The notes under the pieces: model-generated
Databases searched by the model: none
What the model was told of the DNA's origin: nothing
What the model saw: the letters and a program-made list of their open reading frames with translations, nothing else
Part shown: positions 53,037 to 61,490 of the stretch, piece by piece
Layout of the letters: every line of letters starts with the position of its first letter
Position numbering within the stretch: position 1 is the first letter of the stretch
Translations under genes and position numbers: made by a program
IMG/VR virus record: IMGVR_UViG_3300030107_008258
Location: 62,001 to 126,000 of that record
Source of the DNA: a virus
DNA length: 64,000 bases
Reading direction: 5' to 3' (one strand)

Positions 53037-54910
53037 TATTTATCTCCTTCATAAATACTTGAATACAATATCCCTGCTAAAAAATCATCTACTTGGTGCT
53101 CGAGAGCAACGTCTTGAATTTTTTTAACCCTTTCATGATTCCTATCTGTTGGTTCGGCCGCATATCTCCCTGCTTTAGCCAGCCAGTTTTGAGGCTCTTC
53201 GTTAGCTATAACAATATTGGTTATTTCGCGAGCCACCTCTTTCTGCTGTTTACTCAGTCTTTTGCGATTATGAAGTTGCCTTAAGGAAGACTCCACTTCC
53301 AAATTAAGCTTATCAGAAAGATTTAAATTATCCTGTATTTTTGATAAACTAAAATTTAAGGCAGCTTTAGTTCCAACTGGAGTTTTTGTATCATTTTCTT
53401 TAGGCTTTTTGCTCCCAGATGGTCTTCCACTCATTTGAGGAGCTTTAGCTCCCCCTATGAGGGGTTCATACAAACCCTCATTTTTAAGCTCTTTAAAACG
53501 TTTTTGAGCTTCTACAGATTCTTCAGGAGTAGGAAACCGTCCTGACTCTATAGCTTGCATTCCTTCTTCCGCTGTAAGAACCCCAAGCTCAATTAAACGA
53601 CTATAAATTCTAGAGTATACTGAAGTATCCCTTAAATCTACGTCTTCAAAATGAGCAGTAGGATAATTCTTAAAACCTAATTCTTTAGAAACTCGTCTTA
53701 TTTCAGGCATTAAGAAGTTTTCTAAAAAGACCCTTCGACCTTGCTTCAGTCTCTCCATGAATACTTGCACTTTAATACTTGTGTTCGCAAACTTTTCATC
53801 ACTAAGCAAGATGTTATTTAATCCCATTTGAATGTCTTGATTAACTACATCATATTTTTTAGGGTCAAGAATATTGCCAATATCTGGAATTACAAATTTA
53901 GCATCTGTGGTATAGTCAGAAATTAAAACACGACCTACAGATTCATTTTCAAAGAGCTTTTGCATGGCCATCAAATTTCTTTGATTGACTCCTCCATCAG
54001 CTGGCTTTGCTCCCATTGTGACTAATAAAATAGCTTGATTAGTGGTTCTGGCTACAGCCATATCCATTTGTTTCATCTCTTGTTTCCAGTTTATATCCTC
54101 CAAAACTGGATAACCCATTGGAACAGCAAAAGGTTCGTAATCCTGTTTTTTGTAAAAAACGGCTACTAACTTTTTAGTATTGAGGGGTATAGTCACTGCT
54201 GACATCCCCACGTTTTTAGTATCCTCTATAAGTTTTTTAGTTTCATCTGGAAGACTGTCAAAAACTTCTTTATCCTCTTCTGTCTGGGGATACCTTAAAC
54301 GTTGCAACTCGTAATCAGTAACGACTTTATAATAAACGCCGCTACTAAATGAAATACTTCCTTGTAATTGAATATCCGAAGGATTTAAAATGATATATTT
54401 TGACGGAATTTCAAGATCTTCAGCTGCCTGACTTATGCCAAAAGTCTGGTTGATTTTAAAAACATCAGACTTTTCCATTTTTGCATTAAAACGATAAATA
54501 AAAACATTCCCAGAACGATAATATTCTCTAAAGAAACGGCTCTGTAAATCATCTATATTTATTTTTTTAAATAGGGTCTCAAAAAAGTCTCTCGATTTTT
54601 TACTACCTCCAGTGTAGTAAAGATCGCTAATAGAAAACTCGGTCATTAAATCGATAGTGTTTCTAAAAACGGAAAAGTTATAATAAGCTTTTTGACATAG
54701 AATAATAGTGTCCCTAACGTCAATGTTAGAATTGTTAGAAACTCCATGGGAATATTTGAACGGAATCATTCCGTTTTCGATATTTCTAAAACGATCAGTC
54801 CGAGGAATATCAGCGGCCTTGTTACGTCGCGTGCGAGTGGAGTTAGCCACCGCCTCCTGCATCGCCATCAAAGGCTCCGCGCCTTGTTCCGTTTTCTTCC
54901 TTACAGCCAT
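53036..54910 (-). CDS. Portal protein
   Basis: A 624-residue protein, near the usual length of large-phage portals. N-terminal arm, then a mixed alpha/beta body containing NSNIDVRDTIILCQKAYYN, YRSGNVFIYRF and VARTTNQAILLVTMGA, and a C-terminal region with VEAQKRFKELKNEG and long helices. It follows TerL by about 20 nt and shares TAATG with the tube-like gene after it. Portals form the dodecameric entry ring for packaging. The AGTGTAAA motif ends 13 nt before ATG 54910 and overlaps the TerL stop region; there is no SD. Confidence 0.8.
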   Translation of the reverse strand: MAVRKKTEQGAEPLMAMQEAVANSTRTRRNKAADIPRTDRFRNIENGMIPFKYSHGVSNNSNIDVRDTIILCQKAYYNFSVFRNTIDLMTEFSISDLYYTGGSKKSRDFFETLFKKINIDDLQSRFFREYYRSGNVFIYRFNAKMEKSDVFKINQTFGISQAAEDLEIPSKYIILNPSDIQLQGSISFSSGVYYKVVTDYELQRLRYPQTEEDKEVFDSLPDETKKLIEDTKNVGMSAVTIPLNTKKLVAVFYKKQDYEPFAVPMGYPVLEDINWKQEMKQMDMAVARTTNQAILLVTMGAKPADGGVNQRNLMAMQKLFENESVGRVLISDYTTDAKFVIPDIGNILDPKKYDVVNQDIQMGLNNILLSDEKFANTSIKVQVFMERLKQGRRVFLENFLMPEIRRVSKELGFKNYPTAHFEDVDLRDTSVYSRIYSRLIELGVLTAEEGMQAIESGRFPTPEESVEAQKRFKELKNEGLYEPLIGGAKAPQMSGRPSGSKKPKENDTKTPVGTKAALNFSLSKIQDNLNLSDKLNLEVESSLRQLHNRKRLSKQQKEVAREITNIVIANEEPQNWLAKAGRYAAEPTDRNHERVKKIQDVALEHQVDDFLAGILYSSIYEGDK

Positions 54911-54923
54911 AATTTACTTTAAA

Positions 54924-54932
54924 TTTACACTT
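54924..54932 (-). promoter_or_regulatory. AGTGTAA-type putative promoter, portal gene
   Basis: The minus strand reads AAGTGTAAA, 13 nt before ATG 54910, within the last codon/stop of TerL. No SD. Confidence 0.45.
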
Positions 54933-56763
54933 AACCAAGCATTCTGGGAGTAAATGTATGGTTAATTTGTTGCACTTCTGTATTTTTAAGATCATTATAG
55001 GCTTTAACGGCCCAATTTCCTAACATTAAAGTGGTGTAATTATCCTTACGAGCACGATTAGCCGAAGTACTTCTTTTAAGGTGCTGGGGCAGGTCAAAGG
55101 TTTGAATTCCTTTGGCTGTAGTCTTAACTTCAACTAACGCACATTGCTTTCTGGTTTGATAAATAATGTCATCTTGGAACTCTATCAAATCACCTTTATT
55201 TTCATAAGGCATTAATTTAATAGGAACGGCTTGAGACGAAACTTTGTCAAAAAAACTTCCACATGCTGCCGTACGAGAACCAAACCAAATCCTCTTATGG
55301 TCGATTGAAGCTTGAAGATATTCATTAGCTTCTCGCAAAAAAGTACTAGAAAACAACTGTTTAAAACAAATAACATTCTCTTTTTTATTATACTGCTGTT
55401 TCGCTGTGAGTAGCATTTTCTGATAATCTGTTCCTTCCTTATCGCTATTAAAACTAAAAAACTTTAAGTTGATATGAGAATCTCGAAATAGCTCTGACTC
55501 ATTAGCGCTATCTATAAATTGATATCCAGCATTATCAATTATAATCAGTGAAAAATTAAAATGAGTCACTAGATAGTGAAGGTACTTTATGTGGTCTTTA
55601 AGATCCCCTCCAGCAACCGCATAAGCATGAACCAGAGTAGACTCGTTTTTCTTTTCGGGATCCAACTCTAAAACAGACATTGCAAAATAGTCGGAGCTAG
55701 GACTATTACTGAAACTAGGGTCAATACCTAGAATGTATTCTTTATCTTTCTCCCCCTTGATTAAAGTGTGTTGTTTTTCTCCGTCAGGAATGGTGCAGTC
55801 GTGCATTTTTTTAGCGCTAAAGTAGCTGTCGCTACCATCAGTGAATTGAGCACAATATTCCCGTTGAAAAGAAGAATTAGAAGAACCTCCAGATTGAGCT
55901 TCCTCAATAACTGTGCTATCAATCATGTCGCTAGGGATTGAATCGAACGCCATCTGCGATATGAAGTAATTAGACTGTTGAACGTCTTCAGAATAGATAT
56001 TGTTCATCCATTCCTTGTAAGTCTTAAAAAGATTTTCAAAACTAAAACTAGCTGAAGAAAGTGCAATCATTTTAGAATTGTTCTCAAATTGAATTCTATC
56101 TTCTTCCTTCATTTGTCCTTTTTTAATTAAATCGTCTTCCATCTCACGTATTTTAATACGTTCGGCCATATCTTGAGGAGCGACCAAAAAAGGCATTAGA
56201 ACTGTTTTAATAGTTTCTTCGGGTAATAATAAAAATTCATCAAGCACTAATATGTTTGCGCGAAAACCACGAATCTTTTCACCGCTTAAAGGTATAGCTG
56301 TGATAGTCCCTTCGTTTATCTTCCACTCAAACTGATCATTACGTTTAGATTTAGCCCCAAAGGCATGAGCAAGCATTTGAGCTTCTTTAGATTCAACTAT
56401 TTTTTCAAGGTTATTAAATATAAACCTTGCAGTACGAAAAGTAGGTCCCGCAATAAGGATCTTGGTTCGGGGCTCAAAAATACATTGAAGAAAACAATAT
56501 ACTGCAGCGATGAAACTTTTTCCACAACCACGACCCCACACGCACATGCTAAAATTTCGATTGAAAAAAGCTTTTAAAGTAATTTCTTGGTACAGGGCTA
56601 ATTTTATACCCGAAAGAAGTTCGGTAGTGAATCCCAAGTTAGACCGCATGAATTTAGCTAAACTTATTTTAGCCTGACGATCAGGAAGCTCCCCTTTTAA
56701 ATTAAGAAATTCTTCATTTAAATTAGGAATAGATTTTTTGTATTTATCTGGACAGTACCACAT
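54931..56763 (-). CDS. terL: Terminase large subunit
   Basis: A 610-residue protein. ATPase: Walker A GRGCGKS at residues 77-83, Walker B ILVLDE with Asp175 and Glu176, and a coupling region around residue 230. Nuclease (RNase H-like): EYILGIDPSFSNSPSSDYF with Asp348, SLIIIDNAG with Asp409, and a further acidic cluster DDIIYQTRKQ near residue 540. It drives DNA into the prohead through the portal and cuts it. Immediately after the ERCC4-type nuclease gene (adjacent stop/start) and just before the portal. Confidence 0.9.
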   Translation of the reverse strand: MWYCPDKYKKSIPNLNEEFLNLKGELPDRQAKISLAKFMRSNLGFTTELLSGIKLALYQEITLKAFFNRNFSMCVWGRGCGKSFIAAVYCFLQCIFEPRTKILIAGPTFRTARFIFNNLEKIVESKEAQMLAHAFGAKSKRNDQFEWKINEGTITAIPLSGEKIRGFRANILVLDEFLLLPEETIKTVLMPFLVAPQDMAERIKIREMEDDLIKKGQMKEEDRIQFENNSKMIALSSASFSFENLFKTYKEWMNNIYSEDVQQSNYFISQMAFDSIPSDMIDSTVIEEAQSGGSSNSSFQREYCAQFTDGSDSYFSAKKMHDCTIPDGEKQHTLIKGEKDKEYILGIDPSFSNSPSSDYFAMSVLELDPEKKNESTLVHAYAVAGGDLKDHIKYLHYLVTHFNFSLIIIDNAGYQFIDSANESELFRDSHINLKFFSFNSDKEGTDYQKMLLTAKQQYNKKENVICFKQLFSSTFLREANEYLQASIDHKRIWFGSRTAACGSFFDKVSSQAVPIKLMPYENKGDLIEFQDDIIYQTRKQCALVEVKTTAKGIQTFDLPQHLKRSTSANRARKDNYTTLMLGNWAVKAYNDLKNTEVQQINHTFTPRMLG

Positions 56764-57702
56764 TTATAATAATTTTAAATCATAGGCCAACTGTAAGTCG
56801 TACCTTTCCCTTAAGGCTCCCGAAAGTAAAAGCTTTTTTACTATTCTTACGCACTCATTCCTGCCGTTTACGAAAAGAAATTGTATGTGAGGAAATTCTT
56901 GAATTAAGTCTCTAACGTTATGAAAAATGAAATCAGGAGTAACTCGTGTATTCTTTTTGTAAACATGTTTAAGTCGATTAAAAGCTAAACAGTCAGAAAG
57001 ATTTCTTTCCACTAAAACTACCATATAAGCTTTTTCTTCCGCAGCTCTATTTATTTCATTTTTAAATCTTTCGAGACCTGAACTTAAAGTCCCTATCAAG
57101 TCTGGAACAGATTTTCTTTCTATATAAGTATTGCGGGTTTTTTTCTTATCGTTTAAACAATAATCACCAAATTTGAGTCCTTTAACTTCTGTGGGAAAAT
57201 CATTTATACGTAAAGGATTTTGCTCGCGTGAATCAATATAAATAAGGTGGTCTTTATTAAAAGTTTCTCTGTAATTTTTTTTGATTGGAATTTTTTTAAA
57301 TTTATTTTTATATCCTATCTCCTCACATAATTTATAGTAGCTACCGAATAATTCTTCATAAAAAGGAATAGGTGGCATCGGTAATGTACGTAGTTCTACT
57401 TCAGTCGGAGAATAAAGAAGTCCTTTTTCTTTCTTTCTATTAACAAGGAGATCCCTACAATAAGCTTTGGCATCAGCCAGTGGAATTTTTTTGAGCCAAT
57501 TTTTTAAATTTCTTTTATTATTAAAGTCAGAAGAAAAATACTGTTCTTTATTTTTAAATTTAATTAATTCTTTTGTATACTTATCGTAACGAGGAAAATA
57601 CTTATGGTAATAGTTCTTAATAGATAATTTATGCGCTTTAATATGAAGGTGGAGCCCCCTATCTTTATCAAACTCTTTATTACAACTTCTGCATTTAACC
57701 AT
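56764..57702 (-). CDS. Zinc-finger plus ERCC4-type nuclease in terminase operon
   Basis: A 312-residue protein. Residues 4-24 form a C2H2 zinc finger (Cys4, Cys7, His20, His24) followed by a helix (KNYYHKYFPRYDKYTKEL). Residues about 153-260 resemble the XPF/ERCC4 nuclease core: YIDSREQNPLR (Asp157), LKFGDYCL (Asp180) and IERKSVPDLIG (Glu195, Lys197), the GDx(n)ERKx3D pattern. The region from 260 is helical. It overlaps the upstream gene by 8 nt and abuts TerL, so it is expressed with the packaging genes. It may process branched DNA ahead of packaging or act as a cutting partner; that is inference. It could also be a recombination nuclease. Confidence 0.75.
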   Translation of the reverse strand: MVKCRSCNKEFDKDRGLHLHIKAHKLSIKNYYHKYFPRYDKYTKELIKFKNKEQYFSSDFNNKRNLKNWLKKIPLADAKAYCRDLLVNRKKEKGLLYSPTEVELRTLPMPPIPFYEELFGSYYKLCEEIGYKNKFKKIPIKKNYRETFNKDHLIYIDSREQNPLRINDFPTEVKGLKFGDYCLNDKKKTRNTYIERKSVPDLIGTLSSGLERFKNEINRAAEEKAYMVVLVERNLSDCLAFNRLKHVYKKNTRVTPDFIFHNVRDLIQEFPHIQFLFVNGRNECVRIVKKLLLSGALRERYDLQLAYDLKLL

Positions 57703-58804
57703 TTAAAACCTCTTCTTCGCTAATGCCCATAATACGCGATTTGATATCTTCCATTGAAGATAATCTTTCTATTTCAGATGATATGTTCTTTTTACGTATT
57801 TCAGCTATCTTTATCATTTTATTCCTTGACTCTTCATCTTTCCAAAGTTCTACAAGGTTTAAAATAGAAGCGGATTCTTGAAGCACTTTACTTAGGCGTT
57901 GACTTCTCTTTTCTTTTAATTCGTTAAGAAGTTTGGTCTGTCGATTAACGCATTGGTTGTATTCTGTTTGAGCTGTATTAATGGCTTCCACTAAACTCAT
58001 CGCCATGCGTCTCCCCTCTGTGTCTTCGGCATTTTGATCTAATAAAGTCTGTAGTCTCTCAACCCTTCGTTGGATATTTGAAGCTATGACGACTTCCGCA
58101 GAAAGAACTATATATTGATCTACCTCTTCTTGAGAAAGATCCGATTTATCCCATGTATACCTTACAAAGCTACTCTCAAAAAGCTCCCTATCAGTTTCAA
58201 CTGAATAGGTACTAATTTGATGTAAAAAACGAAAAGTATGCATATAGGCAATTAACGTAGATAAATTCTTTTTTATTTTAGGAGTAATCTTTTCTTTATC
58301 AATTCCATTATGTACGTACTTATTAACTCTCACGACAGCGCGTGATTCTGATTTTGGTGGAGCGTATCCTCCTTCAGCTGGAATCTCTTCGCTGTTATCG
58401 CTATATTTAACTTGATTAGGTATAGTGTTTATAAAGTCCGCCACGACTTTGTAACGCAAGTCTAGTGCTGAAATTTTATTATCATCAAAAATGAGTCTTG
58501 CCATATCCATTGGTTTCATGGCGCTGCAATTATTGGTAATAAATTCTTTTTGATCTTCGGTGAGTTCTACTTTCTCCTTGGGATAATACTTATGAGAGAC
58601 TTTTGCTGATAGACTTTTTTTAGCAAGAAATTTCTTAACAGCCCTCCCGTATTTAGACCTACCGTCTCTTTTGTTTTCGGGAATATCGGGGAAAACAAGT
58701 TCTATTAATTCTGCAATGTAAGGAGGGTCGTCCACCCTTTTATTCCACTCTTCTAGAATAGCTAATTCTTGATCTTCATTTAATTGTATAGTATTCTCTT
58801 TCAC
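57695..58804 (-). CDS. Terminase small-subunit candidate, HTH repeats and coiled coil
   Basis: A 369-residue protein. The N-terminal 150 residues hold two similar helical units, each beginning L(N/T)EDQ (ending about residues 60 and 130), like tandem HTH DNA-binding segments. The rest is a long helical region including ELKEKRSQRLSKVLQESASI and a basic C-terminus. It lies two genes upstream of TerL in a fully overlapping operon, the usual spot for TerS, which recognises phage DNA. Longer than common TerS. The function is inferred from position and architecture. Confidence 0.5.
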   Translation of the reverse strand: MKENTIQLNEDQELAILEEWNKRVDDPPYIAELIELVFPDIPENKRDGRSKYGRAVKKFLAKKSLSAKVSHKYYPKEKVELTEDQKEFITNNCSAMKPMDMARLIFDDNKISALDLRYKVVADFINTIPNQVKYSDNSEEIPAEGGYAPPKSESRAVVRVNKYVHNGIDKEKITPKIKKNLSTLIAYMHTFRFLHQISTYSVETDRELFESSFVRYTWDKSDLSQEEVDQYIVLSAEVVIASNIQRRVERLQTLLDQNAEDTEGRRMAMSLVEAINTAQTEYNQCVNRQTKLLNELKEKRSQRLSKVLQESASILNLVELWKDEESRNKMIKIAEIRKKNISSEIERLSSMEDIKSRIMGISEEEVLNG

Positions 58805-59484
58805 AACATTTCTATTTCTCCATTAGAAATAATCTTTTTAACTTTTTGTATAATAGCTTTTTTTACATTTTTAATTTGTTTATAACCCGGGACCCTGTTT
58901 TTTTCATTAGTCTTATACCCCATGAGGGAAGCTGCTTTTTCTTCAGATAAATTGTCTATATAAAGCGCTTTATAAATTTTCCATTCGGCAGGCTTAAGCA
59001 CTTCTTTCATTTTCTCATTTAGCTTTACCATTAAAGAAATAATATCTATATCATTATATTCAGCAGCATTAATTTCTGTAGAATGTTCGTTAATAGAAAC
59101 TGGGAGCTTAGCATCGTAAGCTTGTTTTTTAGTTCTTACCCAATTAGCAAAAAGGGGACACGTTTCAGATTGTTTCCCATAAATATAGCACAAATCTCCC
59201 GATTCTGCAGCTGCGCACTTTAAACATGGCCTACAATAATTACCGTAATTGTTACGTATTAGATTTTTAATCTGATTGGATATAATCCTATTGATCCACG
59301 GATTAAGTGGCTTTTTAGTGTCATAAAGATGCCACTTTTTAAATATATGAATTCTTAGAATTTGGGAAACGTCATCGAAATCCATCCACGAAAGCGCAGT
59401 CAAGTTCCACTTGGATTTTCTTTTTTTTATTTCTGCATCTATCTGTTCTATATAATCTTCAAATTTAGGTTTAGGTGTCGGCAT
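58801..59484 (-). CDS. Phage sigma factor with cysteine-rich insert
   Basis: A 227-residue sigma-70-family protein. Residues about 30-78 match region 2 (LSWMDFDDVSQILRIHIFKK, then PLNPWINRIISNQIKNLI), including the polymerase-binding and -10-reading helix. Residues about 155-220 match region 4 (LKPAEWKIYKALYIDNLSEE, then YKQIKNVKKAII). Between them lies an unusual zinc-type insert with Cys84, Cys87, Cys90, Cys99 and Cys109. Small sigma factors of this kind redirect host RNA polymerase to phage late genes, as T4 gp55 does. It overlaps the TerS candidate by 4 nt. The recurrent AGTGTAAT motif in this window is a likely target. Confidence 0.75.
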   Translation of the reverse strand: MPTPKPKFEDYIEQIDAEIKKRKSKWNLTALSWMDFDDVSQILRIHIFKKWHLYDTKKPLNPWINRIISNQIKNLIRNNYGNYCRPCLKCAAAESGDLCYIYGKQSETCPLFANWVRTKKQAYDAKLPVSINEHSTEINAAEYNDIDIISLMVKLNEKMKEVLKPAEWKIYKALYIDNLSEEKAASLMGYKTNEKNRVPGYKQIKNVKKAIIQKVKKIISNGEIEML

Positions 59485-59860
59485 TATCGCGGCGAGATGA
59501 GCCAGCGTCCCGAAGGAAGTCCTGTTGTATAGTGTCCTTTGAGTAACTGGGGTCTACCTCCCTCTGATAGCCGTCGTCTAAAGCGTTAGGATTGGATCCT
59601 GCAATATCTTGAATTTTATGAGAACTAAGTCCTATTTGGCCCTCTAGTTCAAAATCTAATTTATTAATCCTCGGAGGCGAAAATTTCTCTTCTTCCTCGA
59701 TAACACTATCTTTTGTAATCTTTGGTGAGTTAGTTTTAAAAACTTTTGGAGTAGTGGACTGACCCATTGAACCAAACAAACTACCGCAAGAACCACAAAA
59801 CTTAGGTTTCTGAAGAGAATACTCTGTCCCGGACCCACAAGTTGGACAATATTGTTTCAT
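59471..59860 (-). CDS. Zinc-ribbon protein
   Basis: A 129-residue protein. N-terminal zinc ribbon: Cys5-Pro-Thr-Cys8 and Phe-Cys22-Gly-Ser-Cys25. The rest is acidic and apparently disordered. It overlaps the sigma gene by 14 nt and heads the operon. The AGTGTAAT motif ends 7 nt before ATG 59860 with no SD. It may assist the sigma factor or bind nucleic acid. Function unknown. Confidence 0.6.
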   Translation of the reverse strand: MKQYCPTCGSGTEYSLQKPKFCGSCGSLFGSMGQSTTPKVFKTNSPKITKDSVIEEEEKFSPPRINKLDFELEGQIGLSSHKIQDIAGSNPNALDDGYQREVDPSYSKDTIQQDFLRDAGSSRRDNADT

Positions 59861-59867
59861 GAATGAT

Positions 59868-59877
59868 ATTACACTAA
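59868..59877 (-). promoter_or_regulatory. AGTGTAAT putative promoter, sigma/terminase operon
   Basis: The minus strand reads TTAGTGTAAT and ends 7 nt before ATG 59860, no SD. If the phage sigma factor uses it, the sigma gene would be self-activated. Confidence 0.6.
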
Positions 59878-59911
59878 ATATATTATTAAAAAATATAGGT
59901 TTTTCAAAAAA

Positions 59912-59920
59912 AGTGTATAC
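59912..59920 (+). promoter_or_regulatory. AGTGTA-type putative promoter
   Basis: AGTGTATAC, ending 4 nt before ATG 59925 and 10 nt before ATG 59931. It is divergent from the motif at 59868-59877. Confidence 0.45.
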
Positions 59921-59924
59921 CTAT

Positions 59925-60200
59925 ATGGATATGGAAAATGTCAAATTCAAGACTTCGGATGGTGTAGAATACGAGTTAATATGGAAAAAACCCCACCATA
60001 CTTATAATGCTGATGGCTTATGTTATTCTCCAGAAGCTGATAATCCTAAAATTCTTGTTGACCCAAAACTTAAAAAAAGACGTAAAATGAGCACTCTTAT
60101 AGAAGAGGTTACTCATGCATTCTTTTGGGACAAGACAGAAAAAGAAGTAAGAAAATTCTCCTCTGTTCTTGCCGGGTTAATAAATAAACAAATTAAATAG
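59925..60200 (+). CDS. Small phage protein resembling an HExxH metallopeptidase with the first His lost
   Basis: 91 residues from ATG 59925; ATG 59931, two codons on, is equally plausible, and the earlier in-frame ATG at 59859 is unlikely because the motif lies inside. The segment STLIEEVTHAFFWDKTEKEV resembles small phage proteins with a (H)ExxHAxxWDxxExxV pattern, but the first histidine of HExxH is replaced by Glu (EEVTH), so catalysis by zinc is doubtful. It ends 8 nt into the convergent PhoH-like gene. Function unknown. Confidence 0.55.
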   Translation: MDMENVKFKTSDGVEYELIWKKPHHTYNADGLCYSPEADNPKILVDPKLKKRRKMSTLIEEVTHAFFWDKTEKEVRKFSSVLAGLINKQIK

Positions 60201-60954
60201 TGTCACAATCTGCTAATTTTGAAACGATAAATTTAGTCAACTCTGATCGAACAATATCTTCTTCACTAAATTCAAAAGTGTGAATGCCCATGTCCCTGCT
60301 CTCTTTATTATTGAAAATATCATAAAGTTTGACAAACCCTCCCCGATTTCCATTTTTTAAATCGGTTTGCATGGGATCTGCCATAATAATGCATCTTGAA
60401 TACTTACCGATTCTGGTAAGAACAGTTACTATTTCCCTAAAAGAGCTGTTTTGGGCCTCGTCCATCAATATAGCTTTTCCGTTCCAGCTCATTCCTCGAG
60501 CAAAATTAACAGGATGAATGGAAACTCTTTTTTCTTTCTGAAGTTTTCGCACGGTATCTTCACTAAGTAATTCGTCCAATTTATCCATAAAAGGCAAGTT
60601 ATAATAATGAAGCTTTTCATCAGCGTCTCCGGGAAGAAACCCAAGACGAGAGTCTGAACTTTCTACCGCTGAACGCATATATATAACATCTGAAACTTTT
60701 GATTGATTAAGTAAGCTTAAAGATGAATATACTGCCGTTAAAGTTTTTGAGCTCCCTGCCGGACCTTTACATAAAATAAGACGAGTATTTTTGTCTTGAG
60801 AAATTTCAATAAAACGTTTCTGTTTTTCCGTCCAAGGTAATTCTTCTATGTAGAAATTATCCTTAGGTTTAATTGGATCTCGTTGATGAATCTTGATCCG
60901 TCCGTCCGCAACTTCGAGAGAATCAAAATTCCCTGCGCTTTTTACTTTTGGCAT
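60193..60954 (-). CDS. phoH: PhoH-like ATPase
   Basis: A 253-residue protein. Walker A GPAGSSKT at residues 64-71 and Walker B AILMDEAQN with Asp165-Glu166, within the PhoH family pattern (an N-terminal helix, then WTEKQKRFIE before the P-loop and RCIIMADPMQTDL after). PhoH-type ATPases are frequent in marine phages; their task (RNA helicase or nucleotide metabolism) is not settled. The AGTGTAAT motif ends 8 nt before ATG 60954, and no SD is present. Single-gene unit, divergent from the MscS-like gene. Confidence 0.85.
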   Translation of the reverse strand: MPKVKSAGNFDSLEVADGRIKIHQRDPIKPKDNFYIEELPWTEKQKRFIEISQDKNTRLILCKGPAGSSKTLTAVYSSLSLLNQSKVSDVIYMRSAVESSDSRLGFLPGDADEKLHYYNLPFMDKLDELLSEDTVRKLQKEKRVSIHPVNFARGMSWNGKAILMDEAQNSSFREIVTVLTRIGKYSRCIIMADPMQTDLKNGNRGGFVKLYDIFNNKESRDMGIHTFEFSEEDIVRSELTKFIVSKLADCDTI

Positions 60955-60963
60955 TATAGTAAA

Positions 60964-60982
60964 TTACACTAAATTAGTGTAA
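60964..60982. promoter_or_regulatory. 19-bp palindrome carrying back-to-back AGTGTAA motifs
   Basis: TTACACTAA-A-TTAGTGTAA, a perfect inverted repeat around one central base. The minus-strand copy ends 8 nt before the PhoH-like ATG (no SD); the plus-strand copy ends 16 nt before the MscS-like ATG. Reads as a divergent promoter pair or as an operator. Confidence 0.6.
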
Positions 60983-60998
60983 CATAAATAGAAAAGTT

Positions 60999-61490
60999 AT
61001 GAATGAATTAACAAACGCTATTCCCGATATCGTAAATTTAACCTCTAATATACAAAAAGAAGAGGTAAAGGGCTTTTTGGAAAATTTAATCGGCGAATAT
61101 GGATGGCTCTTGTTTGCGGCGGTACTAACAATCTTGGCTAAAGATATGATTATGAATTTTGTTCAGGGATTGCTTGTTTTTATGGGGAATGATTTTAATA
61201 ATGACGACATTATTTATATTTCCGGCCGTCAAGCACGTATAGTTCGCGTCGGAATTCGTAATACGGTTTTTTACATGACAGACCGCCGGACTAAAATGTT
61301 GGTTCCCAACGAACAATTAAAATTACTAACTATTGAAAAAAGATTACCTAAAAACGGGGGAGAGCCCTATCTTGCCAAAGGTAGTGATTCTAATTTCATG
61401 GGATTTGAAGAAGTTCCCATAGCTCCCTCTCCTATGCAGGTGGAAGTAGTAGAGGCACCTTCTCCTCCCTCCAAAAGAACAAGAAAATGA
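60999..61490 (+). CDS. Mini-MscS-like membrane protein
   Basis: A 163-residue protein with one strong hydrophobic span (YGWLLFAAVLTILAKDMIM, about residues 35-55) and then a beta domain with DIIYISGRQARIVRVGIRNT and MLVPNEQL. This is the pattern of TM3 plus the beta domain of MscS mechanosensitive channels (GD-V..G..G.V..I..R.T......VPN). The other TM segments and the C-terminal domain are missing; the C-terminus is a charged Pro-rich tail (VEAPSPPSKRTRK). It could form a small pore or bind host MscS. It overlaps the lipoprotein gene by 4 nt (ATGA). Confidence 0.65.
   Translation: MNELTNAIPDIVNLTSNIQKEEVKGFLENLIGEYGWLLFAAVLTILAKDMIMNFVQGLLVFMGNDFNNDDIIYISGRQARIVRVGIRNTVFYMTDRRTKMLVPNEQLKLLTIEKRLPKNGGEPYLAKGSDSNFMGFEEVPIAPSPMQVEVVEAPSPPSKRTRK

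Noticed and set aside
59859-59924. ATG 59859 as start of the EEVTH protein
   Set aside because: It overlaps the divergent gene's start and two motif copies; ATG 59925 or 59931 fits the motif spacing and the protein pattern.
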